Assembly (NCBI GenBank): GCA_037951105.1
Contig: JBAMJV010009680.1
Coordinates: 57,195 to 121,194 of the forward strand
Direction: 5' to 3'
Source of the DNA: Echinarachnius parma
Taxonomy: Eukaryota > Echinodermata > Echinoidea > Clypeasteroida > Echinarachniidae
DNA: 64,000 bases
In this document: positions 1-11,590 of the stretch, in pieces
Position numbering within the stretch: position 1 is the first letter of the stretch
Layout of the letters: each line of letters opens with the position of its first letter
The notes under the pieces: generated by a model
What the model saw: only the letters and a program-made list of their open reading frames with translations
Databases searched by the model: none
Told to the model about the DNA's origin: nothing
Position numbers and translations under genes: made by a program

Positions 1-617
1 GAGGGGCATATTTAAAGAATATTGACTGCCCTTGATAGAGACACGGAAAATATTGCCTGAACTAGATTCATATTGCCCGAGTCGAAGATACATGATGATG
101 GTGGTGGTGGATGTGGCGATCAACTATCATGAATATGTTTGTACGGTAGTGATGACCATGCTATTTATGGTGATAGGGATGTATTAGAGGAATCTATTAA
201 TACTGTCCAAATCATAAAAAAAAAATACATACAACTATTTTGGTTTGTTTGAACCTTGTTGCATTCGTATTAGCAGTATTAGTAACATACAGTATTCGAT
301 ATTTGTAATTTATCTTTCATTAAAAAACCAAGATGCACGACTTAAAGTGTCCATTTTGTTATATATCCACGTACATAACCATATACACATCCAGTACAAT
401 GAGTTTGTGAATATAACTCAACATGTTTGATCATAACTTCAGTCATTATAACATCGTCATTACAAGTGACACGTTCAGACATTACTCGGTGGACATATCC
501 GAACAACAGATACACGTTATACCAACCATTCATTACTTTATGTACGTGGCAATATTACTAGATAGATCCCTTCAAATCATTATGTATTGTCCAAGAAGCA
601 GAAAATGGTATTTATAC

Positions 618-986
618 CTCATTTAGTATATTCGGTGGAAGGTTTTCCAGGATATCGATCATTGATGGAGTCTCAATATATGTGGCAGTAGCTGCATTGC
701 CTTTGACGTGGATTCTCTCTTGCCTTTCGGATGATTCCGTACGTCTGACTGACACTTCCATGTCTTGCAGGTTCTGTGTAGAACGCAACCATGCCCAGTC
801 TCTGCACTCCCGAGGAAGGCCAAGGAACTTCAAGCATCTAATGCTGGTCAAGTGAGGCAGCGAAGTGACGGATGTTGGGTCTGTGATGGTCACCTTCTGT
901 AGGTTTGAGAAAGACTGTATGCCATTACCAAGTCTCTCTGGTAGAGTAGATGTCAGACGCGGAGCTTGTATTTCAATACATGTTAC
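618..986 (-). CDS. LRR-like exon of NLR gene (copy 1, leftmost)
   Basis: Internal exon of 369 nt (123 codons), phase 0 at both ends. On the minus strand it follows a pyrimidine-rich stretch ending in CAG and stops before GTATAAA, with an open frame throughout. The protein begins V-T-C-I-E-I-Q, then has leucine-spaced segments (FSNLQKVTI, LTSIRCLKFLGLP), a W-rich stretch (DWAWLRS), a charged RRTESSERQERIHV block and ends near NILNE. The leucine spacing resembles an irregular leucine-rich repeat, which in NLRs is the ligand-sensing or autoinhibitory part; that function is inferred. Nearly identical copies lie at 12879-13247 and 16633-17001 and a diverged one at 21851-22219. No stop codon or terminal exon is visible to the left, so the gene continues beyond the window edge. 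Confidence 0.7.
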
Positions 987-1169
987 CTGTCGAAGAATGA
1001 CAAGTGAAAAAGAAACATCATAATGATAAATATTATCTGCAAGTATATGTTAAAGAAGTATACATTTAAAGAAACCAACAATCAACGGAAAACTTCAAAA
1101 GAAGAGTAAATGAGATAAGGACAAATATGTGATGCACAAATAGTTACGGCTAATTAACGTCGACGTGGT

Positions 1170-1320
1170 CAGGTGGTGTAACATGATTGGTAGAGCTCGC
1201 GGCTTTCCAAGTGTTAGATCCCGAGTTCAAAACCTGTACATGCCCACTTCGTTAGTCGAGCATGTCAATCAATTCCTAATTGCTAATCTCTACATTGGAG
1301 AATATATTAGTACGATTATT
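1170..1320 (+). repeat. tRNA-derived SINE fossil (cassette A1)
   Basis: A tRNA-like head with an A-box-like ATTGGTAGAGC and a B-box-like GAGTTCAAAACC is followed by a central part (CCCACTTCGTTAGTCGAGCA ... AATTGCTAATCTCTACATTGG) that matches the better preserved SINE at 54355-54675. Copies occupy the same place in the other cassettes (17190-17330, 22650-22790). A spurious 84-codon open frame starting with TTG overlaps it. Confidence 0.55.
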
Positions 1321-1602
1321 TTATTGGCAGCGTTATGACTTGTTTACTACACTAGAGATGAAGGAGAACGAAATTCCACTCTGTGTGTTTGTACTGTACC
1401 TGGCGATCATGGGTTATGATAGAGAAAGAGGTTTTTGTACTGTGAAGGATCAGTCATTATTAGGTAATATCTACTGCCTACAGCGCAGAAATGTATTACA
1501 TGTTGATTCGTCAGAATTTCCGCAGATTTATTAAAAAGGTTTTATAGTAAACTTGACTTAGGTTCATAGATGGTGTGTCCCCGATATATCAGATTCCACT
1601 CT

Positions 1603-1617
1603 CCCCCCCCCCCCCCC
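1603..1617. repeat. Poly(C) tract
   Basis: Run of 15 C. The equivalent run in the second cassette (17610-17629) is 20 C, and in the third (about 23126) it is interrupted, so its length is unstable between copies. Confidence 0.9.
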
Positions 1618-1789
1618 TTATATTCCTAAGTCTTAAAGCCCTCAATTAATTTACATTGTCATCAATGAGACACTATCTAAACAAATTTTTGTAGATGTCT
1701 CTCTGGTCTATAATTGCTCAATGTTCTCTGGAAACATGATATCATCGACACCCTGACAGCTTGACGTTTCACCATCTAACTTTTGTAAC

Positions 1790-2231
1790 ATAATCTCTTT
1801 TGGGTAAATATATTACTCATTGCGAATTTTGGATGCGTACAATACGTCGCCATGACACCCCCGACCAGCCGGCTCGCAACGGTTGATTCCAGCCAGTATC
1901 GAGCCAGCGGTCCGTTGATTGGTCGAGCTCGCTATGGTTCCCGCCTAGCAAGCAAGCCGAGCCAGCACCTCGCTGATTGGTTTAGCACCCGTGTACACCG
2001 GCCAATAGAATTTGCCCGTTATGGACCAATTAGGAACAAACTCGCTCATGCGAGATAACGCGGTTTGGAGCCGCATGAGAGCATAAATAGGATTGTTTTA
2101 CGTTACTTTATATCACTTGACAAAGTATTGCAGCGGCATACGAAACGTCGTGATGTTTTAGATTCCAGGTTGACCATACATTGCGAGACAAACGAATATC
2201 ACTGGCGATATTATTTCCGATAATCTCTTTT
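1790..2231 (+). mobile_element. 418-bp retroelement-like insertion with promoter motifs and 12-bp target duplication
   Basis: Sequence 1802-2219 is bracketed by direct repeats ATAATCTCTTTT at 1790-1801 and 2220-2231. The related cassette near 23345 has a single copy of this site, so it is an empty site and this is an insertion. Inside are ATTGG/CCAAT motifs at 1918, 1976, 2002 and 2026 and a TATA-like CATAAATAG at 2082, in promoter-like order. Just downstream (2117-2146) is TTGACAA, a stem GTATTGC/GCATAC with a 4-nt loop, then GAAAC. This resembles the CUGANGA-stem II-GAAA core of hammerhead ribozymes known from Penelope-like elements and retrozymes, with two core mismatches. Identity as such an element is inference. 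Confidence 0.55.
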
Positions 2232-3157
2232 TGGTTCACTATTACGTTGTTTGCCTAGGGACTGGGACAGTCTGCCATCTAGTGTCAAAGATGGTGCCAT
2301 TCTTTCACCATTCATACATTACTTTTCCGTCTAAAGTCTTCTTTCATCTCTGTTCAGTATGCACAGCCCTTTGATTACAACATTCATTAAGTTGCACGCG
2401 TTTGAAATGCACCTTCGCTTTTGTACTCCCTCTCTACAAGTGAACAGAGTTTTGGTATTGTCATACAAGTCGATATTTAATTTTGTATTGCGATCGAGTG
2501 ATCGAGTGGTAATGATAATGTTCACTGTCCTTATTATCGCGATGCAAAGCAATGCATAATGTATTTGTTTATGTTTCACTCATGTTAGGTTATAGTAATT
2601 ATTTGTCATCTTGCTACGTAACCTTATTCATTTCTAAATAGCAATATGTATATAAGCCATATTTATCGATATAATCCTTTCATCAACTTATTTCTCTTTT
2701 AATCTGGTTAGACAATTTAAACCCTCTTTACATAGGAGCTGTGTCATTTACGTTCCGTAATGCTGCATATCCTGGCACCAGAGTATGTGGATCCACGTCT
2801 CCAAGGGCAAAAGTAATGAACTTCATGTTTGTGAACCCTGGCCCACGAATACTGCTTCCCGCTATTTCTTTTATCTCAGTTTTACCTGTATTTTTTTTAT
2901 AAATTGCATCATGTTAATATTGGTGTTCTATTGTACAATGTACAATGCTTTTTTGGTCGAATACATAGTAATACACAAATGCTAATGGTAAGAATTAATC
3001 TGAACTTGCTACGCCACTTGATCTCTTATCTTCCATGCCTATCTATTTGTCATGTTTTTCCATGCATTTGGTGTGTTGTCCTAACCATGCATACAAACAA
3101 CTTATCCATATGTGCAAGGCATACAAACAAACTAGAGGATTGTCATAATATCAGCAT

Positions 3158-3734
3158 TCTAGCGTTCTAGGTCCTAATACGGGACTGTAGTGCAGTGCGC
3201 GGTAATAGTACGTGTAGTATGTACATGTATTGCAAGCCCCGTTTGTTCGCCTTTCGTTTCGGAGTCGCGCTAACACACGGAGACAAGTCCATGAGGCGCA
3301 TATATATTACTGTTTTTTTGCGGAATGGAAGGAAAAATCATAATCTTAATCCACCCGATAGTTGGATCTCATATTGGAGAGTGAATTGCTGGTAAGTACC
3401 GTATCATATGTATAGTTTTAAGCACAATTAGCGTGCACAAAAATATTTAGTTTCAGTTCTCTATCAGGACGACGTAGATCGCTAGTGACTCGCGCTAGCG
3501 TTCTCTAAAAAGTGATGTCCGGACGTCAAACACTTTTATATAATATTTTGAAAGCAAATTGCACAACAATTAGAGCATTTGATTGGAAATTATTATCATT
3601 TCCCATGTTTTTTTTTGATGATCTTTCATATGGAACTGAAATCAACCAAATCTGTTGGAATTAATTTGGGGGGGGAGGGGGGGGGGGGGGGGGGGGGCGC
3701 TTCGGAAAATACCAATACCCAACGCTCCCTTTAA
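3158..3734 (+). mobile_element. TTAA-1 long-form MITE, 5'-truncated
   Basis: Matches the inverted complete copy at 23462-24292 and the truncated copy at 14778-15192. The left terminal repeat is missing; the right end reads ACGCTCCCT followed by TTAA at 3731-3734. It contains a G-rich run at 3668-3697 where the complete copy has a shorter one, so the homopolymer has expanded inside the element. Confidence 0.7.
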
Positions 3735-3892
3735 CTGTAGCTTAATATTATGTTATTGTATATCAAATTAAAAATACAAAAACCCTCTTCGCCATTAGCA
3801 TATATAGAATCCCGGAAAATCATTCATGCATGGCTTTTCACGGTCAATTAAGCACCGCAAGGTCTGTTTTCAAAAATACCAAAAATTGACCA

Positions 3893-4560
3893 TCCATTTA
3901 ACCATTTAAATGTTGACAAGCATGATGCATGATATACACGCTATATTCATGACATAGCATACATATTTCATTACAAATTCGATTTGTTTTTTTAGTTTCA
4001 TCTCAATAGAAAAAGTGTAAATGAAGACAAATTGTGAACGTTGTAGGTTTTATTTCCATCCAAATGTAACACAATGGGGAATTCCATGGCTTAGGTGTAT
4101 TCGTCGCAACTAACAGTTTGTGCCCTTATTTCAGCATGAAACTTGGTATACATGGTTATCAAGAATTCTACCGCAGTCCAAAGATCTTCAACATCTGATG
4201 TCACCCTTGGTCAACCATTTGGGCAGTCTCTAACATGTTATTTATCTAGATAACTATAGTTGAAACTGCAAGGGACACATGAAACAGACAAGCTTTATGC
4301 CTCAAAAACAGACCAATGTGGTGATGTTCTTATAACCGGCCCCTGTTTTATTGGAAATGTATATATATATATATATTTTTTTTTTAGGTTGAATGGTGTC
4401 ATACAAGATTTGCCCCGCACATCTTGTTTTAAGCAAGACGCTTACTCATTGCTGTCAAATGGTGCGGCCATCCATTGTGTTTGCTATTTTTGAAAACAAA
4501 CCTTGTTATTTTTAACTGATCATGGCGGTTCATGCATGAACGATTTCACCTTTGATTTAT
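3893..4560. repeat. Duplicated intronic segment C, copy 1
   Basis: About 668 bp matching 15197-15875 almost base for base, including a short TA run followed by a T run whose lengths differ. In the second locus the segment lies directly left of cassette A2, so it probably belongs to the same duplication unit. No coding potential is seen; a 77-codon open frame here is not supported. Confidence 0.85.
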
Positions 4561-4569
4561 CCCTGCTGG

Positions 4570-5045
4570 AAAGTTCACACAGTGAAAACACATTTCATAC
4601 TGTGAAAAAACATTTCACAATGTGAATGAAATGTTTTCACAGTGTGGACACAGCCACACTGTGGTAAACCACATTGTGAAATTTTGATTTCACAATGTGA
4701 AATTTGTTTTCACATTGTGAAATGTGTTTTCACATTGTAAAATGTGTTTTCACATTGTGAAATGTGTTTTCACACTATGGCCACATTGTGAAAATTATTC
4801 CACAATATGAAAACAAGGTTTTCACAGTGTGAATTGATTGCGACATATATTTCACAGTGTGAACAGTATAATTCACAGTGTGGCCTCTCTGTAAAATATA
4901 TTTCACATTGTGAAAAATATAATTCACCTTGAGGAAAATATTTCACATTGTGAACTGGGGAACTCACAATGTGGCCACTCTGTGAACAAAAAAATGACAA
5001 CTCCATGGAAAATATTCACAGTGCGAAAAATATATTTCACTTTGT
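4570..5045. repeat. Palindromic satellite TTCACANTGTGAA, cluster 1
   Basis: Dozens of occurrences of the 13-bp palindrome TTCACA-N-TGTGAA and its halves, spaced irregularly by about 8-25 bp and joined by short AT-rich links. Units are imperfect and not in a fixed register, unlike an ordinary tandem repeat. The same motif forms a second cluster at 11010-11590. Confidence 0.85.
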
Positions 5046-5673
5046 GCAGTTATAAACAATTGAATGAACCTGTATATAGAGGTCACATGTATGCAGTGGC
5101 CACCTGTCTTACTTCCCCTTGGTGGACAGAGGTTTGATTGTATAGCTATACAACTTTGTACACACCAATAGTGTTTCGATATTATTGTATTTTTTTGTAT
5201 TTATTGTTATTTCGCATATTTAAATATATTTTAAAGATGGTTAAATATTTAATTACAAACATAAACCAATGTTTAACTCTAAGCGGTTTGGATTGTATCG
5301 ATGCTAGAAGGTACTCTTATACAAAGGCATGCAGGATTTGTACAAGGGGGAAGGGTGTCGTTGAAGAGTTTTTGATAAGGAAGGGGAGGGTGGGGGTCCA
5401 TCAACATTTTTTTTAGAGGGCCATAGATGTCGGTGAAGATTTTTTCAAAGCCCGTCCGAGATCCGAAAAAATATTTGAGGCCGAGGCCGAGATCCGTTGT
5501 TTTCGGGGGGCGGTTGACACCATTTGTTATGATGGTCAAGACGAAGTGGCCTCGAGGAGGGGGGGGGGGGGGGGGGGGGGGGGGTAAACCCCCAAACGGC
5601 CCCTTTTTCAGGAAGGGGGGATTGAACCCCTCAATCCTCCACGGGTTCCCCTATGCCCTAATATATATATATA
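5046..5673. other. Unassigned sequence with poly(G) run
   Basis: No gene seen. Contains a G-rich stretch and a run of 26 G at 5559-5584. The stretch reading TTTGAGGCCGAGG near 5473 recurs in reverse complement near 42865, which suggests an unidentified dispersed repeat. Confidence 0.5.
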
Positions 5674-5923
5674 TAACTCCCTCCCCATGAATTAATTGAG
5701 TACAAAGGGCCGAGAGATTGGCTTGCCAATGACCTGAATTCGGATCTGTCTTCAATCACACGGTCACCGTGGCCTAGTGGTTAAGGCGTCAGCGTTCCAA
5801 GCTGGAGACCTGGGTTCGAGTCCTGGCGGAGACCAATTTTTCGACCAGTGCCTTTTTTCATTTGGAGGATTAAAGGGAGGAACAATGCTTATTAAGCTAC
5901 GCCTATCATTCTTCTTTCTCAAT
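5674..5923 (+). repeat. 250-bp repeat unit carrying a tRNA-like sequence, copy 1
   Basis: Direct repeat of 6082-6330 with only a few differences, 408 bp apart. Each unit has about 90 bp before the tRNA-like body, a T run just after it, and about 70 bp of downstream sequence. The conserved flanks fit either a duplicated tRNA locus or a short tRNA-derived SINE without a poly(A) tail. Confidence 0.8.
5763..5834 (+). tRNA. tRNA-like sequence, anticodon TCC (Gly-like)
   Basis: A 72-nt sequence can fold as a cloverleaf. The acceptor arms GTCACCG and CGGAGAC pair with one A-A mismatch, the D arm contains GGCCTAGTGGTTAAGGC, and the anticodon arm TCAGC-GTTCCAA-GCTGG places TCC at the anticodon. The T arm has GTTCGAGTCC. 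A T run about 20 nt downstream (near 5852) could end Pol III transcription. The acceptor mismatch and the repeated flanks make a tRNA-derived repeat at least as likely as a working gene. Confidence 0.45.
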
Positions 5924-6081
5924 CATTTATGATTATTCTTTGCATTATTATTTAAAATATTGGAAGAAACTAAAGCTGTATGTATTAGTTCACTTTTCGC
6001 TTATATATATATATGTTCTAACTAATACTTGAATCACTCCTTTGTTATCCAGCTGAAGTACAGGCGGCTTGCTTTGTTCGT

Positions 6082-6330
6082 AACTCCCTCCCCATGAATT
6101 AATTGAGTACAAAGGGCCGAGAGATTGGCTTGCCAATGACCTGAATTCGGATCTGTCTTCAATCACACGGTCCCCGTGGCCTAGTGGTTAAGGCGTCAGC
6201 GTTCCAAGCTTGAGACCTGGGTTCGAGTCCTGGCGGAGACCAATTTTTCGACCAGTGCCTTTTTTCATTTGGAGGATTAAAGGGAGGAACAATGCTTATT
6301 AAGATACGCCTATCATTCTTCTTTCTCAAT
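6082..6330 (+). repeat. 250-bp repeat unit carrying a tRNA-like sequence, copy 2
   Basis: Second copy of the unit at 5674-5923. The tRNA-like body is at 6170-6241 with acceptor GTCCCCG/CGGAGAC (one mismatch) and a C-T mismatch in the anticodon stem, so it is less intact than copy 1. A TA dinucleotide run (6332-6368) and C-rich runs (about 6390-6411) follow. Confidence 0.75.
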
Positions 6331-6332
6331 GC

Positions 6333-6372
<40 letters not shown>

Positions 6373-6879
6373 TATTGATTGGTTCACCGCCCCCCCCCCC
6401 CACCCCCCCCCCTGGCTACGCCTATAATCGTACAATTATTTGCAAAGGACTGCAATTTAACTGTCCAGGCTATACGACAAATACCGTTTGTAAAATGTGC
6501 ATTATGTGCTGTATAATGTAAAGTACGTACACAATGATCGTACCGAATCTAGACATCTCCACCCAAGGCTAACTCGATCCTTTATACCAACTCCATCGAC
6601 CCCAAATTTACAAATAGTCTCGGGAAGACCATTTTATACTCATTTGATTAGGTTTTATTTAGAAAACAAATATTTGAAATGCCGAAAATTAAACCATTAC
6701 ATCGTTGTTCGAGTTATCTTGATTTGATAGGTCAGACTCCGACCCGTACCGATTCGGTTTGGCCGAGTTTGTAACGGTCGAGCTGTGTAGCACCCACAAT
6801 GACAATACCACGCGGCCATCGGGTTCGACTTTATTTGAAAAATTACTTAATTTGAGTTCTGTCATAAAATCAATGGCAG

Positions 6880-7165
6880 AATTGGCTCTATTAAAAAAGT
6901 GGGTCCTCGTAAATTAGATGGAGACTATAAGCAAGTGTTGGGGCATGGAAACGGACACGAGCGAGACATGATGGACAAAGCAAAGCCGAATGTCGGAATT
7001 CAAAATGATGATGATGTGACGACGATCGAAGACGTGCAACGGCAGCGGCCCCACGGCCAGAGCATGCAGCGTGCCGCGGCGCGGCGGGCGAAGGTGCTTG
7101 ACTGTTCTGTGACTCGTGTGTAAATGACGTCAACTGAGCCAATGACGTGAACTGGTGAGTGCATC
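6880..7165 (+). other. GC- and CpG-rich island, possible exon
   Basis: This stretch is clearly richer in GC and CpG than its neighbours, has a 75-codon open frame (6899-7123), and ends near a consensus splice donor ACTG|GTGAGTG at about 7153. I recognise no domain in the translation, which is low in complexity (acidic, then Arg/Gln-rich). It could be a first exon or promoter island of an unrecognised gene, or chance. Confidence 0.25.
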
Positions 7166-7849
7166 ATCTTTGACTTTGCTATTACTTAGTTAGCCATTAG
7201 TATTTATAATGTTCCAATACCTTCCTATTGACTTTGAGTAAACTGGCTCTAATAATTATTGATACAAGTTACAACTGTCTATTACTTGAACTTACCAAAA
7301 TGGCCTAAGTTATTCTTGAAATGTCGGAATTATGGAGAAATCTGCATTATAGTGCAATAAAAATTGCTAGGTATTCAACCGCTTTTCAAATTTTGACTCA
7401 AAAGCTTTGCCATCGAATTGAATTTTTGTTCCTCTAGCTAGTATGACTTCGGGAACATTAATGTTTTGCTCGTATAAATCGACCAAAGCATGAACATGTG
7501 TTATTTTATTGCCATATTGCTATATTCCCCATATAAAAAGATAAATTTAAACGTTAAACATTACATTTGTGTGATTGCTTGCGTAGCTCATGATTGTTAT
7601 GCTCTCGCCCGGCAGGTGCGGCGGCTCATGCTTTGAGCGCATTGTCAAAAATAATAGAAAACATAGGGCAACATTTTTGGGGAAAAACGTCGGTGCATCG
7701 GATCGGAACGGCTGAAGGCGGGGAAAAAACATTGGACATCGGGTCGGCAGTGAAATCCCACATCGGTTAATTATGCCCTAGTTGTCACATTTCTTTCAGG
7801 TATTATAGAGTGGATATGCAGCTTTGAACATAATATACTTATTACCTAT

Positions 7850-9025
7850 CATTTCAATGATTACAAGTTCAAACTAGCATTAAAAGTTCACCAAGCATCG
7901 GAATGCTACACTGCTGGTACGCACCACACGCAAGATGGCGCGGTGCGTCTGATATATGAATCCAAACCTCCTTTAAATGATTTATTAACATTTGTTTCTC
8001 TCATTCATTTCTGAATAGAATACGTTGTGGGAAGGTGGCTAGGAGCGGACTCCACAGAGATACATGTTCAGAGAAAAGATCGGCCAAAGCAGAGGTATGC
8101 CTCTGCCATCTTCAAAACCGGGGTCTGAACGGCAGTAAGGAGGAGTCGACCATTGCACCACACACGTCTCCACTCTGGTGACTCATCGACTGCCTCGCAC
8201 TAGTACCAAGCCCGGGGTTCCGGGGGCTACGACTCGCGAGAACCGTATGCAATTACCAGGCCTGGATCTGCGGCACTGTGCTGAGATGGACATGTCTGCT
8301 GGTTAGTATTGTGGTCTTACAAAACAAAATCATTTCTCTAGGATGTTACATTCACCCTTTTGTTATAGGAATTGTACAAGACTGGGCCCAGTGCCTTGAG
8401 GAAAAATCAAGATATTATTTGCCAATTACTTAAGACAAGTAAAGTGAACATCTGAATATATTTCATGGGGTATAACTTGTTCATAATAAACAACTTGTGA
8501 CCATGGATTAACAAAGCGAAAAGACGCAAAGCTAATGCACATAAGAATTACGGCAGCGACTACATTTGGCGATCTGCTTGGCTCTGGCTTACGGGACAGT
8601 GTTATGTTCGAATGAAAGATGCAATGGGATTGGATAATATTTCAGAGAGTGTTTTGACCTTTTTCTGAAAAAATTGTTATAACCCAGGTAATAATTTAGT
8701 AATGTGTGGGAGGGCAAAATTACAATTTGGAAAAGATTCGCTGGGATTTAATGCTAAGCTAATTGTTGTCTTATTTTTTTCAGTAGATATGTAGCTGTTG
8801 ACATATATTCATCACCTACAGGTGATTTTAATGATTACAAGTTCATGCTAGCATTTAAATCAGAATATTAGATATATTAACATTTGTATCTCTCATTTAT
8901 TTTGATTCATATCTGAATAGGAATATGTGGGATAAGATTAGCAGGAGCGAACTCCACAGAGGACATCGGGACATCAAAGAGTGACAGCCAACTTCACCGG
9001 GGTCTTGGGAGCCCCTAAGCAGGGT
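7850..9025. repeat. Degenerate direct duplication (7850-8110 and about 8795-9025)
   Basis: Two stretches share, in order, ATGATTACAAGTTCA, a T-rich region with TCTCTCAT, TGAATAG and GGAGCG-ACTCCACAGAG. Both have an acceptor-like TTTCTGAATAG or ATCTGAATAG before a purine-rich block. Either an exon-plus-intron duplication of an unrecognised gene or an old repeat; the reading frames are short. Confidence 0.4.
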
Positions 9026-9988
9026 AATGCATCAACCAAATACCAATGCCGGTCTAGAATAAACAAAAGGTTATCCTAATTACAATTGGGTACACCACTA
9101 TCACAGCGAATACAGGAGGCCGCCATTTATTTGTCTGCCTGCTGTATCATTACGTCTGCACGGACAACACTAATCGGTCAATGATGCATCGGTCTTGGAG
9201 GACTCAAAAGGCTGGAAAGTTGCTGTAATTTTCAGTCATGTAATCTGGTGCATGAGCCCTGAAGTAAAGAAAATACCCGGAAATAAGCAGAATCCTTAAT
9301 TTGCAAACGGGTAGTCCCATGTGTGGAATATCATGTATGGTTTCTGTTTCTCCTATGGGGAGACCCCTGATAATTCGAAACAAAAATCTTGTGAACTGAA
9401 AGATCATGATTTTTATGAACTAATAATAAGATTTTCAATCGAGCTAATTGTTTCTTTTTTTTAGTTTATGTCCACCTTCCCGTGGAAATGCCGGAGATAA
9501 GTAGAGAAAAAAAAGGCCCAGGAATCAAAATCAAGACCTCTGGAGGTATAGGTGTATAAATTAATGGAGCCATAAATTGTGTGTACCTAAAATAGAGATG
9601 TTTCCAAAATGTATTGCCAGAGAAAAACATTTTCCTCATCTTAACCCTAACCAGGCTGGTAAGGGGAAAGGGGGGGGGGGGGGTGGAATCCTACCCCCCC
9701 TTGACGTTTTGTGCAATAATTATGCAATGTATGCACTGCCGCATGATTCATACATTTTTATATTGAAGACTTGCGCAAGTTTTCCAACCATATTTGCGAT
9801 GACCGGGTATACGATAATGAAGTCACGTGTGATTTTGTGATTTGTGTACAAAACCTATGGATTTTTTCCTAGAAAAACCTTTATTTTCATTCTAAATACT
9901 GCATACAGTAGTTGACAAAACAAAGAAATACAAATTAAAATAAAGGACAATTTTGGCTGTCACAATTTTAATGTTGAAAACCTGTTAC
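9026..9988. other. No gene recognised
   Basis: AT-rich sequence with short open frames only. A G run followed closely by a C run at about 9669-9702 is the only feature noted. Confidence 0.5.
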
Positions 9989-10521
9989 AGTGATCCAGGT
10001 AAAGTGTGTAACTCCACGAAAAATACTTGGAGCTTCCTCGTTTCTCTTCTGCCGTGTTGTTTAGCTTATGGTAAGAGAAGAATAAAATAGGGTTATATTT
10101 GTTCAAATGTCCCTTTAGTATGAAGATAATTATCATTGAAAATCATTATTTCAAAAGCGTTGATCAACGCTTTAAAAAAAAAAGTACAATTGTTGTAGCT
10201 AAACACGTCCGAGCCAGCACGCGTGGGAAACATTCCAGACGCTACTGAACTTTGATCCAACGTGCGCAAATTCCTTGAATTCTCTACAGTCTGTAAACAT
10301 ACACGAGTGTGGCTGATTATTACTGCTACAAATCCATGACAGGCCATCAGTATTCGGTGATAAAATATGAACTCAATATTCGTTTTTTTCACTAGGTTAA
10401 CAGTGTTCGTTTTCTTTCAAACTTTCACAAATCTTTCAATTGTATTTTACAATGATATTGTTATAGGATTGAGGTCTCAAATGTCATTTTGTGCAATATC
10501 TGACACTTTACCTGGATCACT
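9989..10521. mobile_element. TTAA-3 MITE, copy 1
   Basis: A 533-bp element with 19-bp perfect terminal inverted repeats AGTGATCCAGGTAAAGTGT (9989-10007 and complement at 10503-10521). The right flank is TTAA and the left flank TTAC. A second copy with TTAA on both sides is at 28550-29102. No transposase frame, so it is non-autonomous. Confidence 0.8.
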
Positions 10522-11009
10522 TTAAATGAGTCATACAGAAAATTCTTGCACAAAATTAGTATATATTCTGACAATATTTAGTGATTTACAGATGAAAAAG
10601 GGATTTCTGCATAAATTTGAAGAATTAATTAATATCTGACACTTCACAGGTGCACCTTTAATTAGAAATGTATTATTTTGTGGCATGCTATCTGTGTGCT
10701 GAATATCCCGGCGGCTGCTCGCTTGTCGATCGGTCTTGACCAATTTTTATATAATAGCATTATATTCTGAAGGTATGTATATGTATGTCCTTTGTGAAAA
10801 GTACATAAATGCTAACTTTTGAAATACATGTACTCTAAAATGCTATGAAATGTAAATATGTTTTAGATGTGCTTTTATGATATATATCTATTAATTAAAG
10901 TTAATTTTATAAGTAAACATTGACTAATGATCATTTGTCCTTTATATTATGTACTAAGCTCTACAAAACTACATTTTCCTAATATGACAAATGTAACATT
11001 GTGGAAGTT

Positions 11010-11590
11010 AAAAACTACTTATTTCAATGTGGCAATTTCACGCAGTACGCTATGAAAGTCCACACAGTGAACAATTTCATTTTTTCATTTAATATGGTGA
11101 TGGATGTTTCACATTGTGAGGTTTTCACAATGTTGAATTCTATCATTTTTAATATGGTCACACAGTTTCACAGTGTGGTCCACAGTGTGATTCACACTGT
11201 GAGTGAATCTCCACAATGTAATTGTTGGGATTTCATGGTGTAGTGACACTGTTTCACAGTGTGAACCACAGAGTGATGCACGCTGTGTTTCATACTGTGA
11301 ATGAGTGTGTTCTTTTCACAGTGTGAATCTTCACTATGTGAATCTCCACAATGTTGAATTCAAGCATTTCACAGTCTGGTTCACAGTGTGATTCACACTG
11401 TGAACCGCATTGTGATTCACATTGTGAACCACAGTGTGAACGACGCGGCCACGCTGTGAAAACGCCCGAAATACACAGTGTGGATGAGTGAATGAGTATG
11501 TTGTTTTCACAGTGTGGTTCACAGTGTGAATCACAGTGTGAATCAAAGTGCAGTTCACAGTGTGAATCACACTGTGATTCACACTTACTT
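11010..11590. repeat. Palindromic satellite TTCACANTGTGAA, cluster 2
   Basis: Same palindromic motif as 4570-5045, here denser toward the right, where TTCACAGTGTGAA-type units follow each other closely. The repetitive HTV/HSVN peptides on both strands are by-products of the repeat. A C run (about 11610) and a repeat end reading TACGCCACTGCC follow. Confidence 0.85.

Larger units (their letters stand above)
1..2852. repeat. Duplicated LRR-exon cassette, copy A1
   Basis: This segment matches 16015-19319 along its whole length with few differences by eye, apart from a 446-bp insertion in the second copy. Part of it (about 171-1115) is present again at 12433-13376. It carries an LRR-like exon, flanking intron, a SINE fossil and a 418-bp retroelement-like insertion. 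Homology to the second copy ends at 2852/19319. The left end is cut by the window edge. Because introns and mobile elements are as similar as the exon, the copies are either recent duplicates, homogenised by gene conversion, or an assembly artefact such as unmerged haplotypes. Confidence 0.85.

Noticed and set aside
245-626. Short frames of 61-67 codons repeated identically at 12.5 and 16.4 kb
   Set aside because: They lie in intron beside the LRR-like exon and are identical only because the cassette is duplicated; no domain or codon signal.
1280-1534. 84-codon open frame present in all three cassettes (also 17287-17541 and 22750-23007)
   Set aside because: It starts with TTG, overlaps a SINE fossil, and differences between copies change residues freely. 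Persistence reflects duplication of the DNA.
4570-5045. TGTGA...TCACA resemblance to bacterial CRP sites
   Set aside because: The context is an animal genome and the motif is a repeated palindrome; the resemblance is coincidental.
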